A stretch of DNA of 64,000 nucleotides from Agriterribacter humi (GTDB lineage Bacteria; Bacteroidota; Bacteroidia; Chitinophagales; Chitinophagaceae): positions 771,269-835,268 of the forward strand of contig NZ_VOHQ01000001.1 of NCBI RefSeq assembly GCF_009192765.1. The letters run 5' to 3'. Position 1 is the first letter of the stretch, and the number at the start of each line of letters is the position of its first letter. The notes below the pieces were generated by a model. It had not been told where the DNA came from. It saw nothing but the letters and a program-made list of their open reading frames with translations, and made no database searches. Position numbers and translations under genes: made by a program. Positions 37,250 through 46,285 of this stretch are shown here, one piece after another.

Positions 37250-37284
37250 AAAAAAGGAAACTGAAACGAATTTCAATTTCCTTT
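37250..37284 (-). terminator. intrinsic terminator of the Crp-type regulator gene
   Basis: Read on the minus strand: an 8-bp stem AAAGGAAA/TTTCCTTT, a T-G wobble, a 5-bp stem TGAAA/TTTCA, a TTCG loop, and six T at the 3' end. It starts 23 nt after the regulator's stop. Confidence 0.85.
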
Positions 37285-37307
37285 GCTCTATTATTAACTG
37301 ATTTTGT

Positions 37308-37997
37308 TTATGAAGCTGTTCGCAGATAGGAATTATTCAATCCAAAACTATTGTCCCTGGTCCTGAACCCGGAACGGATCCTGCTGAGACTTTCTTTGGT
37401 AATACCCAGGAAAGAAGCAAGGTACGTTAATGGAATACGCTGTAAGGCTTCGGGTTGCTTTTGTGTAAAATAGTGATAGCGGTCTGCCGCTTCCATAAAA
37501 CGGGTAGCAAAAAGATTTTCCTGCATTTCCATAATAAAAATGCTCATAATGGTACGGTTCAGCTTGTCAATTGCCGCGTACTGCCGTCCCAGGCTCAGCA
37601 ATTCGTTATAAGGTATTACACCTATAACCGAATCTTCAAGAATGTGCATGCTTTCTTTTGCCGGTGTATTAAATAACAGGCAATGAAGAGAAGATATGAT
37701 ATGATCATCATATCCCAGCCAGGTAGTATGCTCTTTTTGTGTTGTTTTATGAAAAAGCCGGTAAGAGCCTTTTACAATTACAAAAAGATCGCCACAAAAC
37801 TGATCCTGTTCAAATACATGATCATTTTTGCGATACTCCTTTAAAGTAATGATGCTTTTCAGCGCCTGCTGGCTCGCATCATCCAATGGAGTATACTGCT
37901 GACAAATAGCTATAACCTGCTCCATAGTCTGGGGTTCAATTAAAGTAAATTTTTTCACGGGGGTAGAAATTAAATTCGATAAAAATGGAATTATCAT
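37308..37997 (-). CDS. Crp/Fnr-family transcriptional regulator
   Basis: 229 residues. An N-terminal cyclic-nucleotide-binding-like beta barrel (about 40-140; KNDHVFEQDQFCGDLFVIVKGSYRLF) is followed by the long dimerisation helix and a winged helix with IPLTYLASFLGITKESLSRIR (about 190-210). The barrel lacks the PRTA/cAMP phosphate cassette, so cAMP binding is doubtful; this is the Bacteroidota single-copy-sensor type with unknown ligand. The start at 37997 is supported by the -7 element 17 nt upstream; Met25 (37925) is an alternative because homologues often begin near MEQVIA. Followed by a strong terminator, so it is monocistronic. Confidence 0.85.
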   Translation of the reverse strand: MIIPFLSNLISTPVKKFTLIEPQTMEQVIAICQQYTPLDDASQQALKSIITLKEYRKNDHVFEQDQFCGDLFVIVKGSYRLFHKTTQKEHTTWLGYDDHIISSLHCLLFNTPAKESMHILEDSVIGVIPYNELLSLGRQYAAIDKLNRTIMSIFIMEMQENLFATRFMEAADRYHYFTQKQPEALQRIPLTYLASFLGITKESLSRIRSGFRTRDNSFGLNNSYLRTAS

Positions 37998-38013
37998 ACA
38001 TTAAACGGGCATG

Positions 38014-38021
38014 CAAAACTA
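38014..38021 (-). promoter_or_regulatory. -7 promoter element of the Crp-type regulator gene
   Basis: TAGTTTTG on the minus strand, exact match to TAnnTTTG, 16 nt before the ATG at 37997. No clear -33 element. Confidence 0.45.
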
Positions 38022-38170
38022 TTATTATGAGGTTTGTTATTTTCTGTACCGGCATTACCTTATGCTAATCAAAACCAGCAGAAACCAATGATATATGCAA
38101 ATCATTATTATATTAAGAGGGGAGTTATACGCAGTGGGCAATAACCTATTTACCATTGAAAAGCAGTATT

Positions 38171-38818
38171 TTATATATGCTTTAACCGTTGTATGACACC
38201 TTTGGGGTCTGGTGCATTAAAAATAGTGGTTCCTGCTACCAAACCGTGGGCACCGGCTTCAATAACAGCTTTGGCATTCTGCAGCGTAATTCCCCCATCT
38301 ACTTCAATAACAGTATTGAGCTTCAACTGGTCAATCCGCTGGCGGAGTAACTGTATTTTGGTTAAAGTGTGGGGTATAAACTCCTGCCCGCCAAACCCGG
38401 GGTTTACGCTCATCATGCAAATAATATCAGTGTATTCAAGAATATCCTGCAGCAATTGAACAGGTGTATGAGGATTAATGGCAATTCCCGCTTTCATTCC
38501 CAGGTTTTTGATTTGCTGAATATTACGGTGCAGGTGCGGGCAAGCTTCATAATGAACAATAAGATGATCGGCCCCGGCTATTTTAAAATCAGCGGCATAT
38601 TTGCCCGGCTCTTCAATCATTAAGTGTACATCACAGGGCTTGTTCGTTGCTTTTCGTATTTTTTCAACCAGTGGCATCCCAAAACTGATATTAGGCACAA
38701 AACGCCCGTCCATTATATCCAGATGAAACCAGTCTGCTTCGCTTTCGTTCAGCATATCGCATTCTTCCTGCAGCTTCAAAAAGTTACAAGCTAATAAAGA
38801 CGGGGCTATAACTGGCAT
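38171..38818 (-). CDS. rpe: ribulose-phosphate 3-epimerase
   Basis: Interconverts ribulose 5-phosphate and xylulose 5-phosphate in the pentose phosphate pathway. 215 residues, usual length, TIM barrel. Motifs: APSLLACNFLKLQEEC (about 5-20), the metal and catalytic stretch WFHLDIMDGRFVPNISFG (about 31-48) with Asp34 and Asp36, HLMIEEP with the metal His (about 66), MSVNPGFGGQEF (about 138) and the second catalytic Asp in EVDGGITLQNA (about 174), followed by the phosphate loop GLVAGTTIF. Its 3' neighbour region (37998-38170) holds the promoter of the convergent-side regulator and no gene. Next upstream gene is 148 bp away, so it is likely a single unit. Confidence 0.95.
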   Translation of the reverse strand: MPVIAPSLLACNFLKLQEECDMLNESEADWFHLDIMDGRFVPNISFGMPLVEKIRKATNKPCDVHLMIEEPGKYAADFKIAGADHLIVHYEACPHLHRNIQQIKNLGMKAGIAINPHTPVQLLQDILEYTDIICMMSVNPGFGGQEFIPHTLTKIQLLRQRIDQLKLNTVIEVDGGITLQNAKAVIEAGAHGLVAGTTIFNAPDPKGVIQRLKHI

Positions 38819-38966
38819 GGAGTTGATTTGATTGGTTATTAATTGATGGTTTCCAATTTGAAGTTACCGGGTAATTTAAAACAAATCATGTTTTTTCATT
38901 TTTACTTCATGTCTATACCCTAAACCCTACATCTTATTACCTATACCCTACTGCTATAAGTGCGGC

Positions 38967-39929
38967 CTACTGCTCCTTATTTTCTTTAACCTGTCGTATT
39001 TCGGCCTCCATTTTCAGATGATTGATGCTAACATTTAATTCAAAGCCAATTAACAGGATCAGTGAGTTAAAAAAGAAGGAGGACATGAGTATGATTACAG
39101 TGCCTATTGAGCCATATACTTTATTATAAGTACCAAAATTATTAACCCAATAACTGAATAGTATAGTAAGAAGAATAATCAAAAAAGTGGCGAAGATCGT
39201 TCCTGGCGAATTAATATTCCACTTTCTTTGTATTGCCGGGGCAAAACGATATATCAGCCCGATAGCATAGTAAATCAATGCTATAATTACAATCCAGCGC
39301 AACGAACTGATCCACCATCGGATGGTGTCATTTTCTATATTCATCCAGCGCAAAACAGTTCTTAATACGCTGCCCTGCGTAATCAGCAACAGGATGGATG
39401 CCATAAATATCATGGCAATAAAAAATGTGAGTTTCAACGCAGCAACCCTGCTTTGCAGAAAGTTCCTTTTTTGCCTGAACATTACATGCAAAGAGCGGTT
39501 AAACGAATTCATTATACCCAGCATAGCATTGGAAGCAAAGAAGCCCGCCGTAATAAACCCTATGGATAATAATCCGCTACGCGGTTTTGTAAAATCAACA
39601 ATAAAATCCCTTACCCATATATAAGTATCCCGGTTAGGCGTAAGATCCCTTATTAACCGCAGTAATTCGTTTATAAAATCTTTTTGTCCGGGCAGGTATG
39701 GCACTAGTGTAAATAAAAAAATAAGAAAGGGTGGAATAGCCATTAATAAATTAAAAGATATGGCTGCCGCCCTGATATTTAATCCTTCTTTTTTTATTTG
39801 CCGCAGCAAAAACAATACTACATCATATAGCGGCAAACCCTGGAAACCCGGTAAAATCAACTGTTTTGACCTGGTTATTACAAAATCAACAGGCCGCGAC
39901 GTTATAATAATGCGTTCAAGCTTCGTCAT
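38967..39929 (-). CDS. YihY/BrkB-family inner membrane protein
   Basis: 320 residues with six or seven hydrophobic helices (about 60-82, 115-140, 162-188, 205-228, 236-258 and 270-295). The family signature is IRAAAISFNLLMAIPPFLIFLFTLVPYLPG (about residues 52-81; only the start AAAISFNLLMAIPP is the strongly conserved part). The name RNase BN once used for relatives is mistaken; function is unknown, with suggestions of transport. Starts 14 nt after the mltG stop, so the two are co-transcribed. Confidence 0.85.
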   Translation of the reverse strand: MTKLERIIITSRPVDFVITRSKQLILPGFQGLPLYDVVLFLLRQIKKEGLNIRAAAISFNLLMAIPPFLIFLFTLVPYLPGQKDFINELLRLIRDLTPNRDTYIWVRDFIVDFTKPRSGLLSIGFITAGFFASNAMLGIMNSFNRSLHVMFRQKRNFLQSRVAALKLTFFIAMIFMASILLLITQGSVLRTVLRWMNIENDTIRWWISSLRWIVIIALIYYAIGLIYRFAPAIQRKWNINSPGTIFATFLIILLTILFSYWVNNFGTYNKVYGSIGTVIILMSSFFFNSLILLIGFELNVSINHLKMEAEIRQVKENKEQ

Positions 39930-39943
39930 GTCATCTAAAATAC

Positions 39944-40966
39944 TTATTTTATTTTTAAGCGGTCTAACGCTTTTTGATAAGCTCTTGCATTTTTAAAATG
40001 TTCAGCATCCGTTACTGCAAAAGCATGATAGCCCGAAAAATCGGGTTTTGCGCAGAAATAAAGATAATTTGTAGTTGTTGCATTAAGCGTGGCATCAATT
40101 GTTTTTATAGAAGGGGTACATATAGGCCCGGGAGGCAAGCCGGCGTTCCTGTAAGTATTATAGGGGGATCCGGCACTTTGGCTGATCATTTTTAAGGTTA
40201 CTCTTTTGGCGGCAAAATTTCGTGTTGCAAATTTTACAGTGGGGTCGGCCCCAAGCGGCATGCCTTTATTTAAGCGATTAATATAAACGCTTGCCATTAA
40301 AGGCATCTCATCATATTTATTGGTTTCTTCTTCAATTACAGATGCAAGGATATATACCTGTTGGGGCGTAAGGCCCAGGGTTCGCGCTTTTTGCAGCCTT
40401 TCTTCTTTCCAGAATTTTTTTTCTTCGCTGTAAAGTCTGTTAAACAATTTAGCCGCTGTGGTATTCCAGAAAAAAGTATAGGTATTAGGTATGATGACAG
40501 TCATCACATTGCTGGTATCTAACCCCTTGCTTTGCAGCGAATCCATATTATTAAGATAGTTTATTATAGCGGTTGAATCACATTCAAGTTGCCGCCCGGC
40601 GAAGCGGGCAAAATCTTCCCTGGTTCTAAGCTTGGTAATAACAAGATTTACAGGAGACTGCTTTCCAGTGCGAAGCGTTTGCACAATGCCCATAATGCCG
40701 GCTCCTCTTTTTATTTCATACCTGCCTGCCCTAATTTTTCCGGGAAGACTCGTTTTTTCAGCAACGAATGTAAAAATGCCGGGATTTTTAATAACGCTGT
40801 CTTTTTTAAGCGTTTGCATTACATTTTCAAAATTACTTCCCGTTTTTATATAGAGATAATATTTTTCTCCTTTGAAAGCAGTGTTGGGACCCATGATTTT
40901 CCAGGCCAGAAAAACGATTATAACAAGAATGAAAATTAAAAAAGGCAATATCAATCTTTTGAACAT
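39944..40966 (-). CDS. mltG: endolytic transglycosylase MltG
   Basis: 340 residues. One N-terminal membrane helix (about 5-24) anchors a periplasmic LysM-like part (about 35-110, YYLYIKTGSNFENVMQTLKK) and the catalytic domain. The catalytic Glu lies in ILASVIEEETNKYDEMPLMASVYINRL; the substrate-binding stretch GMPLGADPTVKFAT and the C-terminal SPYNTYRNAGLPPGPICTPS are intact. The enzyme cuts nascent glycan strands near the membrane and is thought to set peptidoglycan strand length. In an operon with the YihY-like gene downstream; upstream is the terminator of the secG operon, so its own promoter lies in 40967-41009. Confidence 0.93.
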   Translation of the reverse strand: MFKRLILPFLIFILVIIVFLAWKIMGPNTAFKGEKYYLYIKTGSNFENVMQTLKKDSVIKNPGIFTFVAEKTSLPGKIRAGRYEIKRGAGIMGIVQTLRTGKQSPVNLVITKLRTREDFARFAGRQLECDSTAIINYLNNMDSLQSKGLDTSNVMTVIIPNTYTFFWNTTAAKLFNRLYSEEKKFWKEERLQKARTLGLTPQQVYILASVIEEETNKYDEMPLMASVYINRLNKGMPLGADPTVKFATRNFAAKRVTLKMISQSAGSPYNTYRNAGLPPGPICTPSIKTIDATLNATTTNYLYFCAKPDFSGYHAFAVTDAEHFKNARAYQKALDRLKIK

Positions 40967-41009
40967 AATCTTCCTGGGTTATTTTTTAATAAACGGGTTG
41001 AATATAAAC

Positions 41010-41037
41010 AAAAAACCCTGCCGTAAACAACAGGGTT
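41010..41037 (-). terminator. intrinsic terminator after secG
   Basis: On the minus strand AACCCTG and CAGGGTT form a 7-bp stem around a 10-nt loop; the right arm's TT runs into four more T. It begins 24 nt after the secG stop. Confidence 0.8.
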
Positions 41038-41060
41038 AATAAAATTATTTAAAAATTGAC

Positions 41061-41411
41061 TTATGGTTGAGGCTGCGCAGGAGTTTGTTGCGGTGTTGCC
41101 TGCTGAGACGGAGGCGCAATTGGCAAAGATTGTTGCTGCTGCTGGTTCGTGTTAACCCCTTTAATAAACTGGTTACCACCGTCCCCGGAGTTCATAAACA
41201 AAGTAGAAAATAAACATAAACCCCCGATTATTGCTGCAAAAATCCAGGTACCCTTTTCCAGTACATCCGTTGTTTGCTTAACACCCATAAACTGATTACT
41301 AAAGCCCGCAATACTTCCTGAAAGCCCGCCACCTTTAGGGTTTTGAATTAAAATAATAAGACTTATTACCACACTGCATATAATAATCAAAATCAAAAAC
41401 AAAAGCGCCAT
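41061..41411 (-). CDS. secG: preprotein translocase subunit SecG
   Basis: 116-residue small subunit of the SecYEG channel. Two membrane helices (about 3-23 and 54-74) flank the family signature QNPKGGGLSGSIAGFSNQF (about 23-41), the cytosolic loop between them. The C-terminal 35 residues are Gln/Pro-rich (NQQQQQSLPIAPPSQQATP), a low-complexity tail common in this phylum. Last gene of the miaB - sigma-54 activator - lptE - acidic repeat protein - secG run; only 1 nt separates it from the upstream gene, and a terminator follows. Confidence 0.92.
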   Translation of the reverse strand: MALLFLILIIICSVVISLIILIQNPKGGGLSGSIAGFSNQFMGVKQTTDVLEKGTWIFAAIIGGLCLFSTLFMNSGDGGNQFIKGVNTNQQQQQSLPIAPPSQQATPQQTPAQPQP

Positions 41412-41412
41412 A

Positions 41413-42900
41413 TCAGGTTTCTTTTAATTTGGAAATTCTGGCTGCAAAATAAGCTCTTTTATTGGGATTAAGCAAACTTAATTTCTGATATACTTCTGCC
41501 GCTTTGCTTCTAAGCCCCTGCCTGGCGTAAACTTCAGCCATTGCCTCTGTTACCACATCGTCAAGCTCATTAGAGTGTTCGGCAATATGTTGTATAACAG
41601 TAGAGGTTTGGGGATCCATTTCCTGTTCCAGCTTTTCCGGATGAATCCGCTTCATTGTTTTAAGCCATTCGGTAAAACTGCGCAGCTTTTGGCTCAACTT
41701 ATCCTTACCATCTTCATCCCTCAGTTTTATTCCCTGAGAAGCGAAATAGTCAATAGCATATAAGGGCTCTATTGGTATAAGTGGCAAATTCCCTGAATCG
41801 GACGATGGAGAATATCCAGGTTTAATGAACTTCCCGGATAAATTTCCTGCCGGTAACTTTGCTTCCATTTTTTCAGGCGCTATATTGCTCTTACCGGCAT
41901 CCATATCCGGGCCACTTACAGGGCTGTTTTTTTCCTCTTCCTGCTCCAAGTCCATTGGATTTGACACGGATGTAGTTTCTTCCACCGAAGCATCAACAAT
42001 AGTTATACCATTTCCCTTTTCATATTGTTCCGGTAAATCTGACCCAGGTTCCAAAAATGCTGACTGCTTTTCTGTTGTCGCCTCATCCTCATGCAGACCT
42101 TCAGGAAAAGATTCCGGTATCTCCTGTGAAATATCCTCCTGTAGTTCGGCAGGAATTATTTCCTGGTCCGGAAATTCCGGTTGGGCAGTTGAAAATAGAT
42201 ATTCTGCTGCATCAGGTACAAGAGGCTCTGATGTTAGCGTTTCTGAACTACCCTGCAAGTTTACACCTGTTGCAGGCTCTCCATTTTCATCAACAACCTC
42301 CTGTGGTTCAATATTTAGTGCTACGTCAATTTCTTGTTCAGAATGCTCTTCCTGGAGCACAACATCATTTTGTGCGGGTAAAACATCCCGAACAGGTTCT
42401 TCAGGCTCTGGTTCATCCTGTTCCGCTAAAATCTGATCTTCTTCAACTTCAGTTATGGGTTGAGTAAGCTCAAAATCATCACCGGCTCTGTTTTCATCAA
42501 TAACATCCTGTGGTTCAACATTTAGCGTTTCGTCAGTTTTTTGTTCTGCACTTTCTTCCTGAGACACGTCATCATTTTGTGCGGGCAAGATATCCTCAAC
42601 AGGTTCAGTCACATTTATTCCGGTATTTACAAAATTATCTTTAGAGGATGTTTTTCCGTTGGATAATAACAGATCATTCAGCCAGTGCGGGTTACTGAAA
42701 AAAATAGCGGTTTTGGTAATCTGAATCTTGTACCGGTTATTGTCAACCTGTCTGTATTTTTTTGCCAGAATATATTGAAGCGGTGCATAATAAGGATACT
42801 GCAGGACCATTTGTTCCATGTTCATTACATCTGCTTCTTCCAGCCTGTTTGTCTGGAAAAACTTTTGCATGAAATTATCCATATCAGGGTTCATCAGCAT
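41413..42900 (-). CDS. acidic repeat protein of unknown function
   Basis: 495 residues in three parts. Residues about 1-80 are conserved-looking and helical (NFMQKFFQTNRLEEADVMNM, YPYYAPLQYILAKKYRQ, resembling a tetratricopeptide-type helix pair). About 85-370 is a very acidic low-complexity region (Glu, Asp, Gln, Pro) with an internal duplication: DILPAQNDDVSQEES is repeated 69 residues later as DVLPAQNDVVLQEEH. About 385-495 is again helical and ends with SKAAEVYQKLSLLNPNKRAYFAARI, a tetratricopeptide-like helix pair. No signal peptide. I know no function; it sits between lptE and secG in an envelope-biogenesis operon. Confidence 0.8.
   Translation of the reverse strand: MLMNPDMDNFMQKFFQTNRLEEADVMNMEQMVLQYPYYAPLQYILAKKYRQVDNNRYKIQITKTAIFFSNPHWLNDLLLSNGKTSSKDNFVNTGINVTEPVEDILPAQNDDVSQEESAEQKTDETLNVEPQDVIDENRAGDDFELTQPITEVEEDQILAEQDEPEPEEPVRDVLPAQNDVVLQEEHSEQEIDVALNIEPQEVVDENGEPATGVNLQGSSETLTSEPLVPDAAEYLFSTAQPEFPDQEIIPAELQEDISQEIPESFPEGLHEDEATTEKQSAFLEPGSDLPEQYEKGNGITIVDASVEETTSVSNPMDLEQEEEKNSPVSGPDMDAGKSNIAPEKMEAKLPAGNLSGKFIKPGYSPSSDSGNLPLIPIEPLYAIDYFASQGIKLRDEDGKDKLSQKLRSFTEWLKTMKRIHPEKLEQEMDPQTSTVIQHIAEHSNELDDVVTEAMAEVYARQGLRSKAAEVYQKLSLLNPNKRAYFAARISKLKET
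42277..42600 (-). repeat. internal direct duplication in the acidic protein gene
   Basis: About 116 bp at 42485-42600 recur at 42278-42393, offset 207 bp (69 codons), with many synonymous and some non-synonymous differences. Both copies encode the block from LPAQND to the VDEN/IDEN motif. The differences show the duplication is not recent. Confidence 0.7.
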
Positions 42901-42914
42901 GAAGATACTATCCT

Positions 42915-43427
42915 TTACCAGTTTGAGAATACTTTATTAAAAATATCATCCGACACATTTTTCAATATATCATCCATCAGCCGGTTCTGCGCATCAGTAA
43001 AACTAATGCTGGCGGAAAAAGGAAAATTCCTGGTGATATCTGTTTCAAAATTCTTCTTTTCGTCCAGCCGGTTCTTGAATATAATATGTACCGTTACATT
43101 CAGGTTGTTACTGGATGCCTGGTTTCCCGAAATACCTGAAGTGTTTACCGAGAAATCTGTTATATAGCCCCCAATATCATAATGAGCATCATCGCCATTG
43201 ATGATGGTTAAACGGGTTTGTCCGGTTATTTTCTGACGTAACCTGTCGGTTAGCTGCGGGCTCAATTGCGGGTTGATGTACCTTGCCCTGTTTTCAATAT
43301 ATTGTACACTTACGGTTTTAACTTCCGGCGGTATACTTACATCCTTAAAAGTATAATTGCAGGTAGCCTGAACAGATACTATGGCAACCATCAGGAAGAA
43401 ACTTGTTTTCAGCATCGCTTTATTCAT
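42915..43427 (-). CDS. lptE: LptE-like LPS assembly lipoprotein
   Basis: 170 residues. The N-terminus is a signal sequence with Cys23 (VSVQATC) as the likely lipidated residue, although the lipobox is atypical at -3 to -1 (Q-A-T rather than L-A/S-G/A). The mature protein begins NYTFKDVSIPPEVKTVSVQYIENRA, the usual start of Bacteroidota LptE proteins, and continues with GGYITDFSVNTSG and VTVHIIFKNRLDEKKNFE. LptE plugs the LptD barrel that inserts lipopolysaccharide in the outer membrane; lptD is not in the window. Its start overlaps the 3' end of the sigma-54 activator gene by 8 nt. Confidence 0.82.
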   Translation of the reverse strand: MNKAMLKTSFFLMVAIVSVQATCNYTFKDVSIPPEVKTVSVQYIENRARYINPQLSPQLTDRLRQKITGQTRLTIINGDDAHYDIGGYITDFSVNTSGISGNQASSNNLNVTVHIIFKNRLDEKKNFETDITRNFPFSASISFTDAQNRLMDDILKNVSDDIFNKVFSNW

Positions 43428-44667
43428 TAATGTCGTATTCTTTCAGCTTCCGGTATAAAGTTCTTTCGCTGATGCCCAGGTCTGATGAAGCATCTTTTCG
43501 TTTGCCCCTGTGCTTTTTAAGTGCTTTAACAATCAGTTCTTTTTCTTTATCCATAATATTGAGCGACTCTTCTACTTCTTCATGATCATAAATATCATTA
43601 TTATTAATCAGTACGGGCTGAGAAGGTTGAACCAACGCAGGTGGTGATGATGCACTCTTTTCCCGTTCAACCGGCTGGTAATCGCCGAGCAACGACTCCT
43701 TGGTATAAGCGGCCATGGCGTTGGCACGCTGGGGGTTTTGCAGTATATCCACAAACATCTTTTTCAACTCGGTGACATCTTTTTTCATGTCAAAGAAAAG
43801 CTTATATAATATTTCTCTTTCATTGGCAAACTCTGCATGCGATACACTTCCATTACTTCCCGCCAACACAGGCATCCGGTTGGTATTATGCTCTGGTAAA
43901 AATTGTCTTAATTGCCTTGCAGCTATTAATTTATCCTCACTCAGTACCGATATCTGCTCTGCAATGTTCTTCAATTCCCTTACATTACCGGGCCAGGGAT
44001 AACGAATTAACAGTTCTTTTGCTTCATCATCTAACTGCACTGAAGATGTTTTGTACCGCTCTGCAAAATCAGCAGCAAATTTTCTGAACAAAAGAATAAT
44101 ATCTTCCGGCCGGTCTTTTAAGGCCGGTACGCGTATAGGAACGGTGTTTAAACGGTAGTAGAGGTCTTGCCTGAACCTTCCTTTGTGCGTATATTCCAGC
44201 AAATCTTTATTGGTAGCTGCAATAACCCTTACATCTGTTTTTTGTACTTTAGATGATCCTACGCGAATATATTCTCCGGCCTCTAAAACACGCAGCAAAC
44301 GGGCCTGGGTGCCCAATGGCATCTCCCCTATTTCATCCAAAAATATTGTTCCGCCATTTACGGTTTCAAAATATCCTTTACGGCTGTCTACCGCCCCGGT
44401 GAACGATCCTTTTTCATGTCCAAACAATTCCGAATCAATAGTGCCCTCCGGGATAGCGCCGCAGTTTACCGCAATAAAAGGATTGTGTTTCCTGGAAGAT
44501 AAAGCGTGAATGATCTGGGAAAACACTTCTTTCCCCACCCCGCTTTCACCATAAATCAGTACGGTTAGATCTGTATTAGCAACCTGCGCCGCTACTTGCA
44601 GGGCATAACTCAATGCAGGCGAATTGCCTATTATGCCAAACCTGTTTTTTATTGATTGTATATCCAT
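43420..44667 (-). CDS. sigma-54-interacting transcriptional activator
   Basis: 415 residues: an AAA+ sigma-54 interaction domain and a C-terminal Fis-type helix-turn-helix, with no N-terminal receiver or sensor domain. Walker A is YGESGVGKEVFSQII (about 38-52), the sigma-54 contact loop is GSFTGA (about 86-91), Walker B is GTIFLDEIGEMP (about 106-117), and the Arg fingers region RFRQDLYYRLNTVPIRVPAL follows. The HTH is KRKDASSDLGISERTLYRKL near the C-terminus. Without a sensor domain it is likely controlled by its level or partners. In Bacteroidota this gene type commonly sits before lptE; overlap of 8 nt indicates coupling. Confidence 0.9.
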   Translation of the reverse strand: MDIQSIKNRFGIIGNSPALSYALQVAAQVANTDLTVLIYGESGVGKEVFSQIIHALSSRKHNPFIAVNCGAIPEGTIDSELFGHEKGSFTGAVDSRKGYFETVNGGTIFLDEIGEMPLGTQARLLRVLEAGEYIRVGSSKVQKTDVRVIAATNKDLLEYTHKGRFRQDLYYRLNTVPIRVPALKDRPEDIILLFRKFAADFAERYKTSSVQLDDEAKELLIRYPWPGNVRELKNIAEQISVLSEDKLIAARQLRQFLPEHNTNRMPVLAGSNGSVSHAEFANEREILYKLFFDMKKDVTELKKMFVDILQNPQRANAMAAYTKESLLGDYQPVEREKSASSPPALVQPSQPVLINNNDIYDHEEVEESLNIMDKEKELIVKALKKHRGKRKDASSDLGISERTLYRKLKEYDINE

Positions 44668-44698
44668 TTTTTATGCGCTATTAATACGTTGGCAATTT

Positions 44699-46132
44699 TT
44701 ATACGATCTCTCCCAGCAGGGTTGCTTTTGTACAATCTGTTACCTTTACATTCACGTAATCGCCTTTGTTACAATAAGCACCGTTTTTTGAAAAAACGAT
44801 CACTTTGTTCTGTGAAGTCCTGCCCATCCAGTCCTGATCACTTTTTTTACTGTTGCCTTCTATTAATACTTCAAAAGTTTTGCCCAGGTCCTTTTCATTA
44901 CTTTCACGGGATAACCGGTTTTGTAAATTGACAATTTCCTGCAATCTTCTTTTTTTTACCGTTTCCGGGATATCATCTTTATATCTTCTTTGCGCCAGGG
45001 TGCCCGGCCGCTCGCTATAAAAGAACATATAACTCAGGTCATACCCACTATACTCCATTAACGATAAAGTAGCCTGGTGGTCTTCCTCTGTTTCCGTACA
45101 AAAGCCGGCTATTATATCGCTGCTGATGCCGCAGCCGGGTATAATTTCACGAATGCGATTAATCTTTGCCATATACCATTCGCGGGTATAGGTGCGATTC
45201 ATCATTTGCAGTATGCGGGTTGAGCCGCTCTGTACAGGAAGATGTATGTATTTGCAGATATTTTTATATTTCGCTATAACATACAGCACATCATCTGTGA
45301 TATCCTTTGGATGTGAAGTAGAAAAGCGAACGCGCAACAATGGCGAAATTTTTGCCACCATTTCCAGCAGCGATGCAAAAGTTACTGTATCCCTACGCGC
45401 ATTATTATCCGTTGCTTCAGGTGTGAAATAATAGCTGTCTACATTCTGTCCCAGCAATGTAACTTCCTTATATCCGCGGTCAAACAAATCCCGGCACTCT
45501 TTTACTATCGAAAATGCATTCCTGCTTCTTTCTCTTCCGCGGGTAAACGGCACTACGCAAAAGGTACACATGTTATTACAACCCCGCATGATACTTACAA
45601 AACCCGATACGCCGTTGCTGTTTAACCGCACCGGTGAAATATCTGCGTACGTTTCTTCGCGGCTAAGCAATACATTTACAGCCTTCTGCCCTCCTTCCGC
45701 TTCTTCTATTAAGCCTGGCAGGCTCCGGTATGCATCGGGACCAACCACAATATCCACCAATTGCTCTTCTTCGAGAAGCTTTGATTTTATTCTTTCAGCC
45801 ATGCAACCCAGTACGCCTACCAGTAAACCAGGGTTGGCTACTTTAATTTTACGAAATTCGGTAAGCCGCTTACGAACAGTTTGTTCCGCTTTTTCGCGGA
45901 TAGAGCAGGTATTAAGCAATATTAAATCTGCTTCCGCACAATCCCTTGTAGCACCAAAGCCAGCATCCTGCAGAATGGAGGCAACAATTTCGCTATCCGA
46001 AAAATTCATCTGGCAACCATAGCTTTCTATATAAAATTTCTTTTGATATTGAGCAGGATCATTTATAAAGGGAGCGAACGCCTCACCCTGCCTGGCCTCA
46101 TCGTGCACTTTTTGTGTCAATACATCCAACAT
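44699..46132 (-). CDS. miaB: tRNA-2-methylthio-N6-dimethylallyladenosine synthase
   Basis: Radical-SAM methylthiotransferase that adds the 2-methylthio group to i6A37 of tRNAs. 477 residues from ATG 46132. The frame is open up to 46222, but the -7 promoter element at 46158-46165 lies downstream of that point and the homologous region starts later. Domains: N-terminal UPF0004 domain with [16 protein letters not shown] (first cluster Cys), [12 protein letters not shown] and GCMAER; radical-SAM CxxxCxxC in [21 protein letters not shown]-terminal TRAM domain ([18 protein letters not shown]). First gene of the operon running to secG; 31 bp before the sigma-54 activator. Confidence 0.94.
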   Translation of the reverse strand: MLDVLTQKVHDEARQGEAFAPFINDPAQYQKKFYIESYGCQMNFSDSEIVASILQDAGFGATRDCAEADLILLNTCSIREKAEQTVRKRLTEFRKIKVANPGLLVGVLGCMAERIKSKLLEEEQLVDIVVGPDAYRSLPGLIEEAEGGQKAVNVLLSREETYADISPVRLNSNGVSGFVSIMRGCNNMCTFCVVPFTRGRERSRNAFSIVKECRDLFDRGYKEVTLLGQNVDSYYFTPEATDNNARRDTVTFASLLEMVAKISPLLRVRFSTSHPKDITDDVLYVIAKYKNICKYIHLPVQSGSTRILQMMNRTYTREWYMAKINRIREIIPGCGISSDIIAGFCTETEEDHQATLSLMEYSGYDLSYMFFYSERPGTLAQRRYKDDIPETVKKRRLQEIVNLQNRLSRESNEKDLGKTFEVLIEGNSKKSDQDWMGRTSQNKVIVFSKNGAYCNKGDYVNVKVTDCTKATLLGEIV

Positions 46133-46157
46133 ATAATGTTCTGAACTTTTGAAGAGG

Positions 46158-46165
46158 CAAAGATA
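46158..46165 (-). promoter_or_regulatory. -7 promoter element of miaB
   Basis: TATCTTTG on the minus strand matches TAnnTTTG exactly, 25 nt before the miaB ATG at 46132. Its position excludes the upstream in-frame start at 46222. Confidence 0.5.
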
Positions 46166-46224
46166 ACCCAAAAGGATATCAAAAATGCCAGTTTGACAGG
46201 AAATGTAATGAAAGACCGGCATTG

Positions 46225-46259
46225 AAAAAGGTCGCTTCGATTTTTGAAGCGACCTTTTT
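46225..46259 (-). terminator. bidirectional hairpin terminator
   Basis: AAAAAGGTCGCTTC and GAAGCGACCTTTTT form a perfect 14-bp stem with a 7-nt loop and a T-tract on both strands. It serves the lipoprotein gene at 46286 on the minus strand and may also block + strand transcription toward it. Confidence 0.9.
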
Positions 46260-46285
46260 CAATATACTTAATTGATATGATATTA

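Noticed and set aside
41825..42436. A 203-codon Ser-rich frame on the + strand inside the acidic protein gene.
   Set aside because: It is the reverse of a low-complexity Glu/Asp coding region, which mechanically gives long Ser-rich antisense frames; the gene on the minus strand has conserved ends and operon context.
42277..42600. Possible CRISPR-like array because of repeated blocks.
   Set aside because: Only two copies, long and inside a coding frame; no array was seen anywhere in the window.
46133..46222. N-terminal extension of miaB up to 46222.
   Set aside because: An exact -7 promoter element lies inside it and the extra residues do not look like the family.
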